Shown here piece after piece: positions 28,053 to 36,525 of a stretch of DNA of 64,000 bases (position 1 is its first letter; every line of letters begins with the position of its first letter). Below the pieces are notes generated by a model. The model was not told where the DNA came from. It saw only the letters and a list, made by a program, of their open reading frames with translations, and made no database searches. Location: positions 1,860,001 to 1,924,000 of the forward strand of contig NZ_CP117849.1 of NCBI RefSeq assembly GCF_026151165.2. The letters are read 5' to 3'. The DNA is from Cryobacterium sp. SO2. GTDB lineage: Bacteria > Actinomycetota > Actinomycetes > Actinomycetales > Microbacteriaceae. The position numbers were made by a program, and so were the translations under genes.

Positions 28053-28159
28053 AGCCCGCCAGGTGGCTGTGCAGCGTTTTCTGGCACAAGGCGGTCTTTG
28101 TGACAATAGAGTCGGGCCCGGTCAATCCGAGTCCAGGAGCCACAGGCGAGGGAGCCACC

Positions 28160-28183
28160 ATGTCGCAGGTCACAAATGTCTGA
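28160..28183 (+). CDS. Putative seven-residue upstream ORF overlapping panE start
   Basis: ATG 28160 encodes MSQVTNV and stops at TGA 28181-28183, five bases past the panE ATG at 28176. A strong ribosome site, GAGGGAG at 28148-28154, is spaced five bases from this ATG but 21 bases from that of panE. Translation of panE may therefore depend on termination and reinitiation. Real translation is unproven; alternatively the true panE message starts differently. Confidence 0.4.
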   Translation: MSQVTNV

Positions 28184-29045
28184 GCCGGTCATCGCCATCG
28201 TGGGGGCCGGCGCCGTCGGCGGTCTGATCGGCGCACTGCTGCACCGTGCCGGTCATGAGGTCGTGGCCGTCGCCAGGCCGGAGACCGCCCGCGCCATCGC
28301 CGCGCACGGTCTCACCATCCACAGCCGGCACTTCGACGACGGAGTGGAGATGCTGACGGCGGTGACAGAGATCCCGGTCGGCGCCAATGTCATCCTCGCC
28401 ACCAAGGCGTTCGCGCTGCCCGCTGTGAGCGGCTCACTCGCGCGTGCGCAGCCCGGTGAGGTGTTCTCCCTGCTGAACGGAATCGAACACCTGGAGTCGC
28501 TCCACGGCAACGTGCCTGGATCCCTCGTGGCCGGCGCCTCGGTCGCCGTGGAATCGACGAGGCTCAGCCCCACCGAGATCGACCACCGCAGCCCGTTCCT
28601 TAGACTCACCGTGCCAGGCCACGCCGCCGATTCCGCCATCACCGCAGCCTGGCGTGAGGCCGGACTGGACGTGACGGTGGGCGGCACCGACGAGGAGGTG
28701 CTCTGGGCCAAACTGCGCTTCCTCGCCCCAATGGCCCTGCTCACCTCGCACTGGCGATTGCCGATCGGCGCCGCCCTCGAACGTGACGCTGCACTGACAG
28801 CCGCGCTCCTGGCCGAAGTGGCCCAGGTGGCGAGCGTGGACGGTGTGCCCACGGACGCCGCTCAGCTGGCCGGATCCCTCGCCGGCCTGCCGCCGGCCAT
28901 GCGCTCGTCGCTGCAGAACGACCTAGACACTGGCGGGCCCAACGAGCTCGACGCGATCGGCGGAGCTCTGTTGCGCAGAGCCCGTCGCCACGGGATCCCC
29001 GCGCCTCGACTTCATCAGCTGATGGCGGATCTGGGCGCCCGCTGA
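28176..29045 (+). CDS. 2-dehydropantoate 2-reductase family protein
   Basis: 289 residues. N-terminal Rossmann fold with IAIVGAGAVGGLIGALLHRAGHEV, then ATKAFALPA holding the conserved first Lys, LWAKLRFLAP with the catalytic Lys of ketopantoate reductases, and NDLDTGGPNELDAIGGALLRRA with the catalytic Glu and Ser/Asn region. PanE reduces ketopantoate with NADPH in pantothenate synthesis, but many paralogues act on other 2-keto acids, so no symbol is given. Upstream lies a seven-residue ORF carrying the good ribosome site. No pan genes adjoin. Confidence 0.85.
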   Translation: MSEPVIAIVGAGAVGGLIGALLHRAGHEVVAVARPETARAIAAHGLTIHSRHFDDGVEMLTAVTEIPVGANVILATKAFALPAVSGSLARAQPGEVFSLLNGIEHLESLHGNVPGSLVAGASVAVESTRLSPTEIDHRSPFLRLTVPGHAADSAITAAWREAGLDVTVGGTDEEVLWAKLRFLAPMALLTSHWRLPIGAALERDAALTAALLAEVAQVASVDGVPTDAAQLAGSLAGLPPAMRSSLQNDLDTGGPNELDAIGGALLRRARRHGIPAPRLHQLMADLGAR

Positions 29046-29173
29046 GCTCCAACTGACGATGGCCCGTGAGCCAGCCGATGATCGTGCCGGGCTGGCCTGA
29101 AACCTCGTTCAGAACGCTCTGTTCGTGTCCGCAGTCTGGTGCCGCGGTGCCACAGTGGATCCGGAGGCCATTC

Positions 29174-30424
29174 GTGAGCGCAATTCTGGACATCAGCATC
29201 GTCGGTGGTCCGCTTCTGTACGTGCTCTACGGGGTCACAGCAGCCGTTCTGATCGCTCTATCGGTCCGACGGTACCGATCCCCGCTGGTCGTGGCCAGCC
29301 TCACCGCCGTTCTCGGCGGCGCCGCTGTCGGCTGGATGATTTCCTGGCTGGTGAGCGACGTCTGGGATCTCTTCGGAGTGTCTTTGAGCACCACCACCAG
29401 ACTCTGGGCGACCGGCTGCTGCGCTGCTCTCGCCCTTGTCGGTGTCATCATCGTCGCCGGCACTCGCTGGCGCAGGATCGTCGCCATCGTCGCCGTTCCG
29501 CTGCTGTTGCTCTCCGCCGCCGGCGGCGTCAACGCCGATTTCGGTCAGTTCACCACCGTCCGCACCGCGCTGGGCCTGCCGACCTACGACTCGCTCGCCG
29601 CTGCGACGGCGTCGTCGCCGGATTCCGTGACAGGCGTGGTCGGCACCGTGACGATCCCCGCAACGACATCCGGGTTCCCGGCGCGCTCGGCCCTGGTCTA
29701 CCTGCCGCCAGCAGCGCGACGGGCCAATCCACCTGACCTGCCGGTGGTGGAGATGTTGTCCGGCCAACCCGGCAGCCCCGCCGACGTCTTCACTGCCGGC
29801 CACCTGGCCACGATTCTCGACAGCTACGCGGCTGGGCAAGGCGGTGTCGCCCCCATCGTCGTGGTGCCGGACCAGCTCGGTGCTCCCGACCTCAACCCGA
29901 TGTGCGTGGACTCGGACCTTGGAAACTCCGCGAGCTACCTCACCGTCGACGTACCGAAGTGGATCAGGTCCCACCTTCACGTCGCCGCCGGTCCCGACAG
30001 CTGGGCCATCGCCGGGTTCTCCCAGGGTGGAACGTGCTCGATCCAGCTCGGTGCCGCACACCCCGAGATCTATGGCACCGTGCTCGATATCTCGGGAGAA
30101 CTCGCCCCCCAGAACGGAAGCGTCCCCCACACCATCACGGCGGGCTTCGCCGGTGACGCCGCGGCCTACGCGGCCGCGGCTCCCGTCGCCGTACTCGGCA
30201 CGCACGCACCGTACGCGAACCTCACCGTCATCGTGGCCGTCGGCGGCGACGACACCAGGTACCTGCCCTGGGCTCAAGCCGTGGTTGCGGCCGCCCACAC
30301 AGCGGGGGCGAACACCCACCTCCTCGTCTCTCCTGGCACCGCCCACGACTGGCACACTGTGCAGTACGCCTGGACCCAGGCCCTCCCGCTGATCGCGGTC
30401 AGCACCGGATTGCCGGGCACCTGA
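29174..30424 (+). CDS. Membrane-anchored esterase (PF00756-like alpha/beta hydrolase)
   Basis: 416 residues from GTG 29174, with GGAGG six bases upstream. Four membrane helices (about 11-30, 36-60, 77-97, 100-118) are followed by an extracytoplasmic alpha/beta-hydrolase domain similar to esterase D / antigen-85 proteins: IVVVPDQLGAPDLNP, PKWIRSHLHV, nucleophile elbow GFSQGG with Ser283, acid in VGGDDTRY (D359/D360) and His in PGTAHDWHTV (H391 or H394). Its stop overlaps the ATG of the MprF-like gene by one base (TGATG). Esterases paired this way with aminoacyl-phosphatidylglycerol synthases remove the amino acid from the lipid in characterised bacteria; that role is inferred here. Confidence 0.85.
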   Translation: MSAILDISIVGGPLLYVLYGVTAAVLIALSVRRYRSPLVVASLTAVLGGAAVGWMISWLVSDVWDLFGVSLSTTTRLWATGCCAALALVGVIIVAGTRWRRIVAIVAVPLLLLSAAGGVNADFGQFTTVRTALGLPTYDSLAAATASSPDSVTGVVGTVTIPATTSGFPARSALVYLPPAARRANPPDLPVVEMLSGQPGSPADVFTAGHLATILDSYAAGQGGVAPIVVVPDQLGAPDLNPMCVDSDLGNSASYLTVDVPKWIRSHLHVAAGPDSWAIAGFSQGGTCSIQLGAAHPEIYGTVLDISGELAPQNGSVPHTITAGFAGDAAAYAAAAPVAVLGTHAPYANLTVIVAVGGDDTRYLPWAQAVVAAAHTAGANTHLLVSPGTAHDWHTVQYAWTQALPLIAVSTGLPGT

Positions 30425-32958
30425 TGAGCGGTCCGCAGCCGATGCGGATGCGCCGGCTGGGCCGCCAAGTTCACCGTGCGCCGTTTTCGGTGGCCGTCGC
30501 CGGGCTGCTTCTCATCACCGCCGTGGTCACGGGACCGCTGACCGGCCCCTCTTCCGGGACTCGGCTGCTGTTCGGCACGGGCTACCACTCCGCCATCGGC
30601 CTGGGCCACTGGTGGTCGCCGCTCACCTCGGTTTTTCTGGTCGACAACGCCGCTGAACTGGTGCTGGCGGTTCTCGGTGCGCTGGTGCTCCTGGGCGCCG
30701 CTGAGCGGCTGCTCGGCACCGGGCGAACTGTGTTGGCCTTCGGCGTGACGGCCGTCATCGGAACCGGCCTCGGGCTGGTTCTGCAGGACCTCGGTGTCGC
30801 CGGGGGTGAGCTCTGGTCCCGCGGCGTGCGCGAACTTTGGGCACTCGATCCGTTCACCCCGATCCTGGGTGCGATCATGGCCGCGAGCGGGTTCGCCGGA
30901 CCACTCTGGCGGCGGCGCATCCGGGTGCTCACCCTGGCCGCCACGTTTGTTTTTCTGCTGTACTCCGGCCAACCCACCGACCTCTATCGCCTGTTGGCCG
31001 TCCTCGCCGGCCTGGTCCTCGGTGTCGCACTGCGTCCCCGGCGGCGCGAAGCGGCCTGGCGGCGAAGTTCCGACCACGAGACCCGCACCCTGATCGGTGC
31101 GATTGTCGCTGTCCTGGCTGTCGGCCCAGTTGTGACGGTCGTCTCCGGTGGCCGGTTCGGCATCCTGGCCCCACTCGGGCTGCTGCTCACCCAGGAGGTG
31201 CCGTCGGCCAACGACGTGGTCGACCGCTGCCTGCTCCGGAATATCACCCGGCAATGTGTTCACGAACTGACCCTCGAGCGAGTCGGTGGGGTCGGGCCCA
31301 TCCTGGTCAGTCTGCTGCCCCTGATCGCGCTCCTCGTCGCCGCGTATGGGCTCAGCAGGGGCCGTCGCTTCGCTGCGTGGCTGGCGATCGTCGTGAACAC
31401 CGGGATGGCCTGCCTCGGCGCCTGGTATTACGGGCTGCTCCCCGTCTCCGGGCAGCCGTACTCATTCCAGTGGCGGTCCGGCCAGTACTGGGAGGTCGCG
31501 GTGGTGCTGGTCGTGTCGGTACTCGTCCCAGCGGGCACAGCGATTGCGATCGCCCTGACCCTGCGGCATTTTCCCGTTCGCACCCGGCCGGGATGCCTCC
31601 GACGCTTCGCGCTGATCACCGGCGGGGGGCTCCTGGGCCTCTCGGTGCTGTACCTGGGGCTCGGATGGCTACTACGCGATCACTTCAGGCCCGCCGTGAC
31701 GCTGCTGGATCTCGTGACCGATCTGCCCGAGCGTTTCATCCCGGTCGGGTTCCTGCGGTTGGAGCGACTCTCCTTCCTGCCCGGCGACCCGCCGACGGTC
31801 GCGCTCTACCAGTGGGTCGGCCCGGCCTTCTGGCTGCTGGTCATCGGCGGTGCGATCCTGGCGCTACGCACCGGCGCCGTCGGCGCGCGGCCGGAGGACC
31901 AGGCGCGCGTGCGGAGACTGCTGCTCGCGGGCGGTGGCGGATCGCTCGCGCACATGGCGACCTGGGAAGGTACATCGCTGTGGTTCACCGATCCCGGAAG
32001 TCCGGCACGCTCGGCGGCCGTCGCGTACCGAGTCGTCAATGGCGTGGCCATCACGGTTGCGGAGCCGATCGGTGTGGATCCGGCCGCAGAGCATGCCCGG
32101 GCATCGGCCATTGTGGCTGCGTTCGCCCGAATGTGCGACGACCATGGCTGGGTCCCGGTGTTCTATTCGCTGCACGATCCCTGGCGACCGGTGTTCGAGC
32201 GGATGGGGTGGCAGACGATGGCTGTGGGGGAGGAGACCGTGCTTCGCCCGCATGACTGGGCCACCACCGGCAGGAAGTGGCAGGACATCCGTTCCTCGGT
32301 CAACCGGGCCCACAAACTGGGGATCCGCGCGGTCTGGACGTCTCACCGGGCACTCCCGCTCTGGCAGAGTGCGCAGATCGCGGAGATCTCCGAACAGTGG
32401 GTGCAGGAGAAGGGCCTGCCGGAACTCGGCTTCACCCTGGGCGGACTCGACGAACTGCGTGACCCGGAAGTGCGCCTGATGCTGGCGATCGACGCACACG
32501 AGCGGATCCTGGCGGTCACCAGCTGGCTGCCGAGCTACCGCGACGGTGCCGTGATCGGCTGGACCCTCGATTTCATGCGCCGGCGCTCCGGCACCATGAA
32601 CGGAGTCATGGAGTTCCTGATCAGCGAGACCGCAGCCCTGCTCAAGGCCGATCCGACGGTCGAATTCCTCAGCCTGTCGGCGGCGCCCTTGGCCAGAGCC
32701 GAGACGCTCCCGGCCACCCGAGAGGGCGGCAGCGTGGCCGAACGGATGCTCGATTTCATCGGCCGTTCCCTCGAGCCGGTTTATGGATTCCGGTCGCTCT
32801 TCGTGTTCAAGCGCAAGTTCCAGCCCGAGTTCCACGCGTTGTTCCTGGCCTACCCCGACCCCGTGGCGTTGCCGGCAATCGGTGTCGCCCTGGCGCGGGC
32901 CTACCTGCCCACTCTCACGATGCGACAGGCCGCGGCCTTCGTGCGGAGCCTGACCTGA
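30424..32958 (+). CDS. MprF-like aminoacyl-phosphatidylglycerol synthase (rhomboid-like TM + DUF2156)
   Basis: 844 residues. The N-terminal 500 form about 12-14 membrane helices; the first part resembles a rhomboid-type bundle (GHWWSPLTSVFLVDNAAELV) without protease residues. The C-terminal DUF2156 domain (about 520-835) has a double GNAT-like fold: VAYRVVNGVAITVAEPIG, VPVFYSLHDPWRPVFERMGW, GRKWQDIRSSVNRAHK, LDFMRRRSGTMNGVMEFLI and EPVYGFRSLFVFKRKF, all typical of MprF/LPG synthases. Such enzymes transfer an amino acid from aminoacyl-tRNA to phosphatidylglycerol and lower surface negative charge, giving resistance to cationic peptides. The amino acid cannot be predicted. It is coupled to the upstream esterase and lies 98 bases before a two-component/ABC block. 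Confidence 0.88.
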   Translation: MSGPQPMRMRRLGRQVHRAPFSVAVAGLLLITAVVTGPLTGPSSGTRLLFGTGYHSAIGLGHWWSPLTSVFLVDNAAELVLAVLGALVLLGAAERLLGTGRTVLAFGVTAVIGTGLGLVLQDLGVAGGELWSRGVRELWALDPFTPILGAIMAASGFAGPLWRRRIRVLTLAATFVFLLYSGQPTDLYRLLAVLAGLVLGVALRPRRREAAWRRSSDHETRTLIGAIVAVLAVGPVVTVVSGGRFGILAPLGLLLTQEVPSANDVVDRCLLRNITRQCVHELTLERVGGVGPILVSLLPLIALLVAAYGLSRGRRFAAWLAIVVNTGMACLGAWYYGLLPVSGQPYSFQWRSGQYWEVAVVLVVSVLVPAGTAIAIALTLRHFPVRTRPGCLRRFALITGGGLLGLSVLYLGLGWLLRDHFRPAVTLLDLVTDLPERFIPVGFLRLERLSFLPGDPPTVALYQWVGPAFWLLVIGGAILALRTGAVGARPEDQARVRRLLLAGGGGSLAHMATWEGTSLWFTDPGSPARSAAVAYRVVNGVAITVAEPIGVDPAAEHARASAIVAAFARMCDDHGWVPVFYSLHDPWRPVFERMGWQTMAVGEETVLRPHDWATTGRKWQDIRSSVNRAHKLGIRAVWTSHRALPLWQSAQIAEISEQWVQEKGLPELGFTLGGLDELRDPEVRLMLAIDAHERILAVTSWLPSYRDGAVIGWTLDFMRRRSGTMNGVMEFLISETAALLKADPTVEFLSLSAAPLARAETLPATREGGSVAERMLDFIGRSLEPVYGFRSLFVFKRKFQPEFHALFLAYPDPVALPAIGVALARAYLPTLTMRQAAAFVRSLT

Positions 32959-33008
32959 CCTGATCGGCTACATCGCTGGGATGAATTCACCCGGCCCCAG
33001 GATGATCT

Positions 33009-33029
33009 CGCCCCCGGAGCGAGGGGGCG
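33009..33029. other. GC hairpin between the MprF-like and kinase genes
   Basis: Perfect seven-base-pair stem CGCCCCC / GGGGGCG around a seven-base loop. No T run. It could terminate the esterase-mprF transcript or be an operator for the kinase promoter, whose -10 begins 16 bases further on. Confidence 0.4.
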
Positions 33030-33044
33030 CGCAGCACTGAGCCC

Positions 33045-33050
33045 TACGCT
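33045..33050 (+). promoter_or_regulatory. -10 element (TACGCT) of leaderless kinase gene
   Basis: TACGCT, six bases, then ATG 33057. Suggests the kinase-regulator pair has its own leaderless promoter. Confidence 0.5.
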
Positions 33051-33056
33051 GGGGTA

Positions 33057-34946
33057 ATGGCTGCTCAGGGCTTCTTCACGCGCATGGCGCCGTACCGGTG
33101 GGCCCTCGAACCCTCCCTCGGAGCCGTGATCGCCCTCGCCTGGGGGAGCGCAGCACTCGCCTTCGGCTCCCCGTCGTCACTCTTCGTGGTCTGGTTCTTC
33201 GCGATCGCCGTCGCCCTCTCGAGGCTCGTCCCGATCGCGGCACTTGTGGTCTCCGCTGTGGGGATCGTCGGGGCGATGGCAGTGGCCACCGGCGATCCCG
33301 CCGGTGACCCTGCCACCCTGGCACTTCTGTTCGTCAGCGGATGCCTCGTCACCTGGGGCGTCGGCCTGGCCGGGAAACCGGCCGTGCGGTTCGTAGCGCT
33401 CGGCCTCGGGCTGCTCCTTAGTGGGCTCATCACGTGCATGTTGCTGCTGTCGGTGTACGTCCCCGGCCAGAACGGTTTGGACGGGATGCTCCGATTCTTC
33501 GCGCTGCTCGGCTTCCGGCTCACCGAAGGATTCCTGGCCACCGCGGTTCTGGTCGGCGGCTGGGTGGGCGCGCTGGTGCTGCGCGCTCGCGCGGACCGTC
33601 GCCCGGCCACAGACTCCGTCGATGACCTCACGGCGGAGACCTGGCTGATGAGCCCGACCTCCTCGGCCTGGCTGACCGGTCCGGCCCTGTTCGAGGGACG
33701 CAAGGGCTTCCGCCCGCTCTCCAGGCGCACCCTCGCCATCGACCTGGGTATCGCGGGAGCATTCGGGCTTGTCGGCATCCTGTTCGACCCGCGCAGCAGC
33801 CTGCTGTCTCTCGCCGTGCTCATCGGCCTCACTGCGGCACTCGCGGTGCGCAGACTGTCCCCGGCCCTGGCGCTGACGGTGGCCTGGGTCACCGCCCTGA
33901 TCCAGATGCTCGGCGGTTTGCCGGTGCTCGGCACCGATGTCGCTATCCTCGCCGTGTTGTACGCCACGGCGGCATACGCGGACAGGTTCGTGCGCTGGGC
34001 CGGCCTGGTGTCGGTCGGTGTTGGCGCCTTGCTGGCCGCCGGCTATCTCAGCATCGTCCTCCGCGGGGTGACGTCCCTGGACGCGACGATGACGCAGGCC
34101 GACATCGCCGACATCGTCTGGTCGCTGGTCGCCATCTTCATCGCCAGTCTGGCCGTGCTCGGCCTCTCCTGGACCCTCGGTCTGCTCATGCGCACCTGGC
34201 ATACCGCCAGGGACGGCCGGCTCAGCCAATCCAAAGCCGTGGAAGAACAACGGCTGGCACAGCGCAGTGTGGTCGTCGAGCAGGAACGCAACCGCATCGC
34301 CCGTGACATGCACGACGTGGTCGCCCACTCGCTGGCGGTGGTGATCGCGCAGGCCGACGGCGCCAGGTACGCCCGCGCCCAGAACCCTGAGGCCGTCGAC
34401 CTCGCCCTGAGCACCATCTCCACCACCGCCAGGGATGCCCTCGGCGATGTCCGAATCCTGCTCACGCGACTGCGCCAGGACGACGCCGCCGGACCGCAGC
34501 CGGTGCTCGCCGACCTCGATCGACTGGTGGCCCAGATGCGCAGCACCGGCCTCGACATCGAGTGGACGACGACGGGCACCCCCACCACCCTCGGTTCCGG
34601 CGCCCAACTGGCGGTCTATCGCATCGTGCAGGAGGCGCTCACCAACGCCCTCCGCCACGGAGACGCAGGTCGGGCGGTATATTTGAGCCTCGCGTGGACG
34701 GACGGATGGGTCGCGGTGACGATTGACAACGCAGTGAGCACGACCCCGCTGACCGATCAGTCGGATCAGGCCGGTGAGATCGGCCACGGCCTGCCCGGCA
34801 TGCGTGAACGAGCCCTCCTCGCCGGCGGTTCCCTGGCCGCAGAGTCCATCGGCGGTCGATTCATCGTGGCGGCCCGGCTGCCGGCCATCACCACCAACGC
34901 CCTGGTGCGTCCCGCCGCCGCGAGCCTGATGGGAGAGCAGCCATGA
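33057..34946 (+). CDS. Sensor histidine kinase (HisKA_3 type) with large membrane domain
   Basis: 629 residues. Two blocks of membrane helices (about 15-175 and 228-385), separated by a cytoplasmic stretch rich in Thr/Ser (about 180-225), lack a clear extracytoplasmic sensor. They are followed by the dimerisation box RIARDMHDVVAHSLAVVIAQ with H419, and an ATPase domain with VYRIVQEALTNALRHG and GHGLPGMRERALLAGG. It overlaps its regulator by four bases (ATGA). Helix-only sensor kinases next to ABC exporters often monitor transport flux or membrane damage. The kinase core is visibly homologous to the degenerate protein at 56308-57183. Confidence 0.93.
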   Translation: MAAQGFFTRMAPYRWALEPSLGAVIALAWGSAALAFGSPSSLFVVWFFAIAVALSRLVPIAALVVSAVGIVGAMAVATGDPAGDPATLALLFVSGCLVTWGVGLAGKPAVRFVALGLGLLLSGLITCMLLLSVYVPGQNGLDGMLRFFALLGFRLTEGFLATAVLVGGWVGALVLRARADRRPATDSVDDLTAETWLMSPTSSAWLTGPALFEGRKGFRPLSRRTLAIDLGIAGAFGLVGILFDPRSSLLSLAVLIGLTAALAVRRLSPALALTVAWVTALIQMLGGLPVLGTDVAILAVLYATAAYADRFVRWAGLVSVGVGALLAAGYLSIVLRGVTSLDATMTQADIADIVWSLVAIFIASLAVLGLSWTLGLLMRTWHTARDGRLSQSKAVEEQRLAQRSVVVEQERNRIARDMHDVVAHSLAVVIAQADGARYARAQNPEAVDLALSTISTTARDALGDVRILLTRLRQDDAAGPQPVLADLDRLVAQMRSTGLDIEWTTTGTPTTLGSGAQLAVYRIVQEALTNALRHGDAGRAVYLSLAWTDGWVAVTIDNAVSTTPLTDQSDQAGEIGHGLPGMRERALLAGGSLAAESIGGRFIVAARLPAITTNALVRPAAASLMGEQP

Positions 34947-35632
34947 GCGAGGTTCCTCAGGCCGACGCCCCGCGGATCCGCGTCGCCCTCGTCGACGACC
35001 AGGCTCTCTTTCGGGCCGGCATCCGCATGCTGGTGTCCTCGCAGGCCGACCTGGAGTTCGTGGGGGAGGCCGGCAACGGCGCCGCCGGGGTCACCATGGC
35101 CGCCGCCGTGCACCCCGACGTGATCCTGATGGACATCAGGATGCCCGTGATGGACGGCATCGACGCCACCACGGCGATCATCGCCGAGGCCGAGGCCGCC
35201 GGCACCCCGCCCCCGCGCATCGTGGTGCTCACCACCTTCGAACTCGACGAGAGCGCCGGCCGCGCCATCCGCGGTGGCGCGAGCGGGTTCCTGCTCAAGG
35301 ACGCCGACCCGGAATTCCTCCTGGCGGCGATCCGCACCGTGCACGCGGGGAGCGCCGTGATCGCGGCCTCGGCCACCCGCGAACTCTTCGCCCATTTCGA
35401 TGCCCCGGCGCCGGTGCAGGAGGAACCCGCGGCCTTCGGCACCCTGACCAGCCGCGAACGTGACATCTTCGCCCTCGCCGCCCTGGGCCTCAGCAACGCC
35501 GAGATCGCCGCGGGAGAGTTCCTCAGCGAGGCCACCGTCAAGACCCACATCAGTCGCATCCTGGCCAAGCTCTCGCTCCGCGACAGGGTGCAGCTCGTCG
35601 TCTACGCCTTCCAGCACCGCCTGACGACCTGA
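34943..35632 (+). CDS. LuxR/NarL-family response regulator
   Basis: 229 residues: receiver with D18-D19, phosphoacceptor D64 (VILMDIRMPVMDG), conserved KDAD lysine, then LuxR-type HTH (LTSRERDIFALAALGLSNAEI, ATVKTHISRILAKL). ATG 34943 overlaps the kinase stop (ATGA). It most likely controls the ABC transporter genes that begin 101 bases downstream and perhaps the upstream MprF-like gene; no operator could be assigned. Confidence 0.94.
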   Translation: MSEVPQADAPRIRVALVDDQALFRAGIRMLVSSQADLEFVGEAGNGAAGVTMAAAVHPDVILMDIRMPVMDGIDATTAIIAEAEAAGTPPPRIVVLTTFELDESAGRAIRGGASGFLLKDADPEFLLAAIRTVHAGSAVIAASATRELFAHFDAPAPVQEEPAAFGTLTSRERDIFALAALGLSNAEIAAGEFLSEATVKTHISRILAKLSLRDRVQLVVYAFQHRLTT

Positions 35633-35720
35633 CGAGCGGATGAGCCTGGCCGGACTCGAATCATCCGCCAGTCGGTCACGATCCCTCCCCAGCACGACGC
35701 GGCAGCCGGGGCCGGATTCC

Positions 35721-35726
35721 TACCGT
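35721..35726 (+). promoter_or_regulatory. -10 element (TACCGT) of ABC exporter operon
   Basis: TACCGT, seven bases, then ATG 35734. The gap also contains TGGAGG, so either a leaderless start or a one-base leader is possible. Confidence 0.4.
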
Positions 35727-35733
35727 TGGAGGT

Positions 35734-36525
35734 ATGGACAACACACCTTCTGACCCCTCCGCTTCGGACTCCTCTGCTGGGGAGCGTGGCCTCGCGGCCC
35801 GGGTCGCTTCCCTCAACAAGAGCTACGGATCCGCCACCACCGCGGTAACGGCACTGGACGACGTGTCGATCGGCATCCGGCGCGGCCAGTTCACCGCCAT
35901 CATGGGCCCCAGTGGCTCCGGCAAGTCCACCCTGATGCACATCATGGCGGGCCTGGACACCGCAACGACCGGGCGGGTCTGGCTCGCCGACACCGAGATC
36001 ACCGGCCTGGGGGATGCCGCACTCACCGTGCTGCGCCGCCGCCGGATCGGCTTCATCTTCCAGGCCTTCAACCTCGTGCCCACCCTCGACGTGCGCGGCA
36101 ACATCCTGCTGCCGTTCGCCCTGGACGGCCGGAAGCCGAACGCCGCGGAAAGAGGCTGGATCGACCAGCTGATCGAGTCCCTCGGTCTGGGCGACAGACT
36201 GGCGCACCGCCCCCATGAACTCTCCGGCGGGCAGCAGCAGCGCGTCGCCATCGCCAGGGCCCTGGCCACCCGGCCGGAGCTGGTCTTCGCCGACGAGCCC
36301 ACCGGGAATCTCGATTCCCGGACCGGCCGGGAGGTGCTGACCCTGCTCAAGGCCGCGAGCACGGGGTACGGGCAGAGCATCGCCATGGTCACGCACGATC
36401 CCGTGGCGGCGAGCTACGCCGACCGGATCCTGTTCCTCGCCGACGGCAGGGTCGTCGACGACCTGGGCCGCTCCTCCGCCGATGAGATCTCCCGCATCAT
36501 GCTCGGCATGGAGCAGCGCGCATGA
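35734..36525 (+). CDS. ABC transporter ATP-binding protein (MacB/LolD type)
   Basis: 263 residues, one nucleotide-binding domain: Walker A GPSGSGKST, Q-loop FIFQAFNLVPTLDV, signature LSGGQQQRVAIARALA, Walker B ELVFADEPTGNLD and H-loop VTHD. The FNLVPTL and DEPTGNLDS patterns mark the MacB/LolD/BceA-like exporter group. The Ser-rich N-terminal tail of about 20 residues is not conserved. Four-base overlap with the permease gene. The position after a two-component pair suggests regulated export or detoxification of an antimicrobial. Confidence 0.94.
   Translation: MDNTPSDPSASDSSAGERGLAARVASLNKSYGSATTAVTALDDVSIGIRRGQFTAIMGPSGSGKSTLMHIMAGLDTATTGRVWLADTEITGLGDAALTVLRRRRIGFIFQAFNLVPTLDVRGNILLPFALDGRKPNAAERGWIDQLIESLGLGDRLAHRPHELSGGQQQRVAIARALATRPELVFADEPTGNLDSRTGREVLTLLKAASTGYGQSIAMVTHDPVAASYADRILFLADGRVVDDLGRSSADEISRIMLGMEQRA

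Noticed and set aside
33177..34787. Antisense open frame of 536 codons opposite the kinase gene
   Set aside because: His/Gln/Glu/Arg-rich noise composition; sense strand is a complete histidine kinase.
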